DNA from: DASVXQ01 sp040414855
GTDB lineage: Bacteria; Actinomycetota; CALGFH01
Direction: 5' to 3'
Length of the DNA: 8,933 bases
Assembly: GCA_040414855.1 (NCBI GenBank)
Contig: JBEDUQ010000103.1
Span: 1-8,933 of the forward strand
Below the pieces are notes generated by a model. That model worked only from the letters and a program-made list of their open reading frames with translations, had not been told where the DNA came from and ran no database searches. The position numbers and the translations under genes are program-made. Shown here piece by piece: positions 6,111 through 8,933 of the stretch. The stretch's first letter is position 1, and every line of letters begins with the position of its first letter.

Positions 6111-7395
6111 CCCCGGTCCAGTCGCCGCGGTGCTGGCCGCGGTGGGTCGCTGGCGGCCGCCGGCGGTGCTCCGGTCGGCCAGGTTCCGGCTGACCGCGCT
6201 CTACTCCGCGATCCTGTTCACCCTGGCCGCGCTGGTGGTCGGCGGGATCTACCTGGCGCTGTCGCGGAGCACCGACGCCAGACCGATCACCAAGACCTAC
6301 GAGGCCGAGAAGCTGATCCGCGGCCCGGACGGGCACGTCCGCTCGCGCGGCACCCTGACGGTCGCCGAGGTCAGCGACATCGAGGGCGCGGTCAGCTACC
6401 AGACCCGCCAAAGCCTGCTGAGGTACTCGGCGTGGATGCTCGGCGGCCTGTTCGTCGCCAGCCTCGGGGTCGGCTGGGGCCTGTCGGGCTGGGTGCTGCG
6501 GCCGGTCCGCTCGATCGCGCGCACGGCCGACGAGATCCAGGCGACCGACCTGTCCCGCCGGATCCGGCTCGGCGGCCCCGAGGACGAGCTGCGCCACCTG
6601 GCCGACACCATCGACTCGATGCTGGGCCGCCTCGACCACGCCTTCGCCACCCAGCGCCAGCTCATCGACGACGCCTCGCACGAGCTGCGCACCCCGCTCA
6701 CGGTCATCCGCGCCAACCTCGACGCCGCCCTCGCCAACCCGGACGCCAGCGACGAGGACCGCCGCCGCGCGGCCGCGCTGGTCGACCGCGCGACCACCCG
6801 CATGACCCACCTGGTCGAGGACCTGCTGGCGACCACGCGCCGCGCCTCCAGCGCCTACGGCGACACCGACGTGGACCTCGGCGCGGTCGCCGCGGAGGCC
6901 GGCGAGGAGTTCGAGCATCTCGCCGCCGCGCGGGACCTCACCATCGAGTACGACCTCCGCGAGGGGCTCGAGGTCATCGGCGACCCGGACGCGCTGCGCC
7001 GCGCGGTCGGCAACCTGATCTCCAACGCGGTGCGGCTGGCGCCGGCCGGGACGCGCATCGCCGTGGCGGCCGGGCACCTGAGCGGCTGGCACTGGATCGC
7101 GGTGCGCGACCAGGGCCCGGGCATCCGCGCCGAGCACCAGGAGCGGGTGTTCGACCGCTTCTGGCACGGCCCGTCCCCGCGGGGCGACGACCCCCACACC
7201 GGGCTCGGTCTGGCGATCGTGCGGCAGATCGTCGAGGCGCACGGCGGCCAGGCGCGCCTGTTCTCGCGCGAGGCGGTCGGCAGCACCTTCGTGCTCTGGC
7301 TCCGCCCGCAGGTCTCGTCGATCGAGCTGCCGGCGGTCCCCGACGGCGACCCGACCGCGCCCGCCGCCCCGGCCGCCGGCGCTCCGGCGCGGTAG
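6103..7395 (+). CDS. Sensor histidine kinase of the HAMP/HisKA/HATPase type
   Basis: This 430-residue membrane kinase has transmembrane segments at about 30-52 and 110-132, and between them a short extracytoplasmic region of about 57 residues with no recognised sensor fold. A HAMP linker follows (about 130-183, starting at VLRPVRSIARTADEI). The HisKA domain has phospho-acceptor H193 in DDASHELRTPLT. The ATP-binding domain has the N box (N304, N308 in GNLISNAV), G1 DQGPGI (336-341), F box ERVFDRFW and G2 GLGLAIV. The last 25 residues are a Pro/Ala tail. It should phosphorylate the upstream regulator at D51. The GTG at 6103 is the only start in frame after the TGA at 6058, and it overlaps the last mini-ORF stop. 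The small sensor region suggests sensing of membrane or envelope state, or of a partner membrane protein, rather than a large ligand; this is inference. Confidence 0.95.
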   Translation: MSLPGPVAAVLAAVGRWRPPAVLRSARFRLTALYSAILFTLAALVVGGIYLALSRSTDARPITKTYEAEKLIRGPDGHVRSRGTLTVAEVSDIEGAVSYQTRQSLLRYSAWMLGGLFVASLGVGWGLSGWVLRPVRSIARTADEIQATDLSRRIRLGGPEDELRHLADTIDSMLGRLDHAFATQRQLIDDASHELRTPLTVIRANLDAALANPDASDEDRRRAAALVDRATTRMTHLVEDLLATTRRASSAYGDTDVDLGAVAAEAGEEFEHLAAARDLTIEYDLREGLEVIGDPDALRRAVGNLISNAVRLAPAGTRIAVAAGHLSGWHWIAVRDQGPGIRAEHQERVFDRFWHGPSPRGDDPHTGLGLAIVRQIVEAHGGQARLFSREAVGSTFVLWLRPQVSSIELPAVPDGDPTAPAAPAAGAPAR

Positions 7396-7443
7396 CCTGC
7401 TTTGGCTGCCCCCGCAGCGTGGACCGGACAAAGGAGGACGACG

Positions 7444-8022
7444 GTGGCCACACCGACACTGCGGCTCGCGCAGGACGACGACGCCGATCGGATGTTGTCG
7501 CGCGACCCGCTCGCGCTGCTCATCGGCATGCTGCTGGACCAGCAGTTCCCGATGGAGCGTGCCTTCACGTCGCCGTGGCTGCTCGCGCAGCGGCTGGACC
7601 GGGAGCGGCTCGACGCGGCCGAGCTCGCCGGCTGGGATCCTGACGCGTTCGCCAAGGTGATGGCGGGGCCGCCCGCCCTGCACCGCTACCCCGGCGCGAT
7701 GGCCGGGCGGGTGCAGGCGCTCTGCGCCTACGTGGTCGCCGAGTACGGCGGCGACGCGTCGGCGCTGTGGCGCACTACGGCGAGCGGCGCCGAGCTGCTG
7801 AAGCGGGTCCGGTCGCTGCCCGGCTTCGGCGAGCAGAAGTCGAAGATCTTCGTCGCCCTGCTCGGCAAGCAACTCGGCGTGCGGCCGGAGGGCTGGCGCG
7901 AGGCGGCCGGCGCCTACGGGCTCGAGGGCTCGCACCGGTCGGTCGCCGACGTCACCGACCCCGACAGCCTCGCCCGCGTTCGTGCCTTCAAGCAGGAGGC
8001 CAAGCGCGCCGCCAAGGGCTGA
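7444..8022 (+). CDS. HhH-GPD family DNA-repair-like protein, small actinobacterial type
   Basis: This 192-residue protein resembles the short HhH-GPD family found mainly in actinobacteria (TIGR03252-like). The N-terminal part has the family-typical LLIGMLLDQQFPMERAF (25-41), and the helix-hairpin-helix is at about 118-140 (RVRSLPGFGEQKSKIF). Relatives such as endonuclease III and MutY are base-excision glycosylases, but here the Asp that follows the hairpin in those enzymes (the VDTH-like motif) is not seen, and there is only one Cys (C94), so no iron-sulphur cluster. DNA binding is likely; glycosylase activity is unproven. GTG 7444 is chosen because a perfect AAAGGAGG (7430-7437) lies six bases before it; an upstream in-frame TTG at 7402 has no such support. 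The gap to the kinase is 48 bases, so it may be read through from the operon, but a functional link to the envelope genes is not obvious. Confidence 0.88.
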   Translation: MATPTLRLAQDDDADRMLSRDPLALLIGMLLDQQFPMERAFTSPWLLAQRLDRERLDAAELAGWDPDAFAKVMAGPPALHRYPGAMAGRVQALCAYVVAEYGGDASALWRTTASGAELLKRVRSLPGFGEQKSKIFVALLGKQLGVRPEGWREAAGAYGLEGSHRSVADVTDPDSLARVRAFKQEAKRAAKG

Positions 8023-8046
8023 TCTCAGCGGGCCATGGCCACGGGG

Positions 8047-8122
8047 GTCACCGCCGGCCGGGTCACCGCCTGCGGGCCGGGTCACCGCTGGCCGGCGTCA
8101 CCGCCTGCGGGCCGGGTCACCG
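8047..8122. repeat. GTCACCG-based short repeat cluster at converging gene ends
   Basis: Five GTCACCG cores start at 8047, 8062, 8081, 8097 and 8116, with spacings of 15, 19, 16 and 19. The alternation shows a higher-order unit of 34-35 bp (8047-8080 and 8081-8115), each made of a short part (GTCACCG, C or T-containing, GGCCGG) and a longer part containing CTGCGGGCCGG, followed by a partial fifth core. The minus-strand hydrolase ends inside it (stop 8098-8100). CCGGCC (8054-8059) can pair with GGCCGG (8075-8080), so hairpins are possible, but no T-run marks a classic terminator. Confidence 0.85.
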
Positions 8123-8933
8123 TGCGTTGGGGTCGCCCTGGCGGGGCCGAGCCAGACCGGGTTGGTGAGCGCGACCATGGCACCGACGCCGGTCGGGGCG
8201 GGACCCGGTCGGCGCAGCTCCGCGCGGACATAGGCCGAGGCGGCTGGGGTGGTGATCCAGGTGATGGCCGCGGGTTCCCGGTCGAGCGGCAGGTGCAGGG
8301 AGGTGCCGAGGTCGGTGCACAGCCTCGCGACCAGGCCCTCTGCGCCGCTGGCGTGGAGGCGGACCTCCACCGGCCGGTCGCGCCCAACCGCCAGCCGCTC
8401 GCCGATCCCGGCCTCCTCCCCTTCCGCTGACGCGCTGAACGAGAGCTCGACCGCACCGGACTCGGCGATCCAGAGCCTCCCGGCGCGCATCCCCTCGAGG
8501 ATCGCCGACCGTTCCAGGTCGCCGGCGAGCACCACGTTCCGCGGGAGGCCGACCACGTCGGTCTCGGCGTGAGCGTCGCTGCCGCCGATCGCGGGGAGCC
8601 AGTCCTCCCTGCCGGCCCGCTCGGCGAGCAGCGCGTCCCAGGTGGCGAGGGCGGCCTCGTCGTCGAGCGTCCAGGGACCGTTCCAGACCTCGACCACATC
8701 GACCGCCGCGTAGCCGAACCTCCAGGCGCAGCCGGGGAAGGGGCAGAACGGGTGCGCGGCGACCGCGAGCCCGCCGGCTTCGCGGACCTGGCCCGTGAAG
8801 CGCTCCAGGGCGCGGTCGGCCGCCCGGTAGCGCCAGTCGACCCAGTCGCCGGCGGGCAGGCCGAGGGCCAGCAGGTGCCCGTTGCGGGTGGTGACCTCCT
8901 CGCCGTCGACGATCAGCAGGTCGCCGCCGGCGT
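8098..8933 (-). CDS. PHP-domain metal-dependent hydrolase (CehA/McbA-like), C-terminal part
   Basis: The frame is open through the right edge, so the N-terminus, which should carry the first HxH metal motif, is missing; 277 residues are visible. Numbering from the edge, motifs in order are GEEVTTRNGHLLALG (10-24, with E12 and H19), AAHPF (58-62, H60), VVEVWNG (79-85) and GGSDAH (116-121, D119 and H121). These are the typical later metal ligands of PHP phosphoesterase-like proteins of the CehA/McbA type. Residues 122-277 form a likely beta-rich C-terminal domain of the kind found in that group. Family members hydrolyse phosphoesters or carbamates/amides; the substrate here is unknown. The TGA stop lies in the GTCACCG repeat cluster, so the last residues (HGDPARRR) are repeat-encoded. 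It converges on the HhH-GPD gene with 75 bases between the stops. Confidence 0.88.
   Translation of the reverse strand, partial: AGGDLLIVDGEEVTTRNGHLLALGLPAGDWVDWRYRAADRALERFTGQVREAGGLAVAAHPFCPFPGCAWRFGYAAVDVVEVWNGPWTLDDEAALATWDALLAERAGREDWLPAIGGSDAHAETDVVGLPRNVVLAGDLERSAILEGMRAGRLWIAESGAVELSFSASAEGEEAGIGERLAVGRDRPVEVRLHASGAEGLVARLCTDLGTSLHLPLDREPAAITWITTPAASAYVRAELRRPGPAPTGVGAMVALTNPVWLGPARATPTHGDPARRR

Noticed and set aside
7402..7443. TTG at 7402 as the HhH-GPD start
   Set aside because: The perfect AAAGGAGG at 7430-7437 is positioned for the GTG at 7444, and the extra 14 residues add no family similarity.
6013..8085. 690-codon open frame on the minus strand across the kinase and HhH-GPD genes
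   Set aside because: It lies opposite two well-supported genes, gives a low-complexity Arg/Gly/Ala/Val-rich product with no recognisable domain, and long antisense frames are expected at this GC content.
8047..8122. CRISPR array or classic rho-independent terminator
   Set aside because: The cores are only 7 bp with short related intervals rather than unique spacers, and no T-run follows any possible hairpin.

Overview
The window is very GC-rich, with G or C at almost every third codon position, GTG starts and 4-base stop/start overlaps. The gene families (a moxR/DUF58/VWA trio, an anchored HtrA-like protease beside an OmpR-type two-component system, a small HhH-GPD protein with no iron-sulphur cluster) suggest a high-GC actinobacterium. 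The species cannot be named from the sequence.

Layout. (a) 1-986, plus strand: the 3' part of an M24 (aminopeptidase P/creatinase fold) protein whose metal-binding residues all look replaced. (b) 987-1169: intergenic, with a 10-bp tandem duplication. (c) 1170-7395, plus strand: a tightly packed likely operon. It encodes a small secreted protein, a MoxR AAA+ ATPase, a DUF58 protein, a membrane VWA (BatA-like) protein, a membrane-anchored HtrA-like serine protease without a PDZ domain, an OmpR/PhoB response regulator and a sensor histidine kinase. The first four genes are joined by 4-base GTGA/ATGA overlaps. (d) 7444-8022, plus strand: a HhH-GPD DNA-repair-like protein with its own strong ribosome binding site. 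(e) 8023-8122: a short GC-rich repeat cluster between converging genes. (f) 8098-8933, minus strand: the C-terminal part of a PHP-domain (CehA/McbA-like) metal-dependent hydrolase that runs off the window.

How the genes may work together (inference). MoxR ATPases with DUF58 and VWA partners act as chaperone or metal-insertion-like complexes, here probably at the membrane. Together with an extracytoplasmic protease and a two-component system they make a plausible envelope-maintenance or envelope-stress module. The protease-regulator-kinase part resembles the mycobacterial pepD/mprAB arrangement.

The most striking feature is the junction between regulator and kinase. A 23-bp unit is repeated four times in tandem (6019-6110). 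The unit contains the overlapping stop/start itself, so the two genes are joined by a chain of three 8-residue mini-ORFs. Each mini-ORF ends in the 4-base overlap that starts the next, and the last hands over to the kinase start. Copy number could therefore tune the kinase-to-regulator ratio while always keeping a stop/start overlap.
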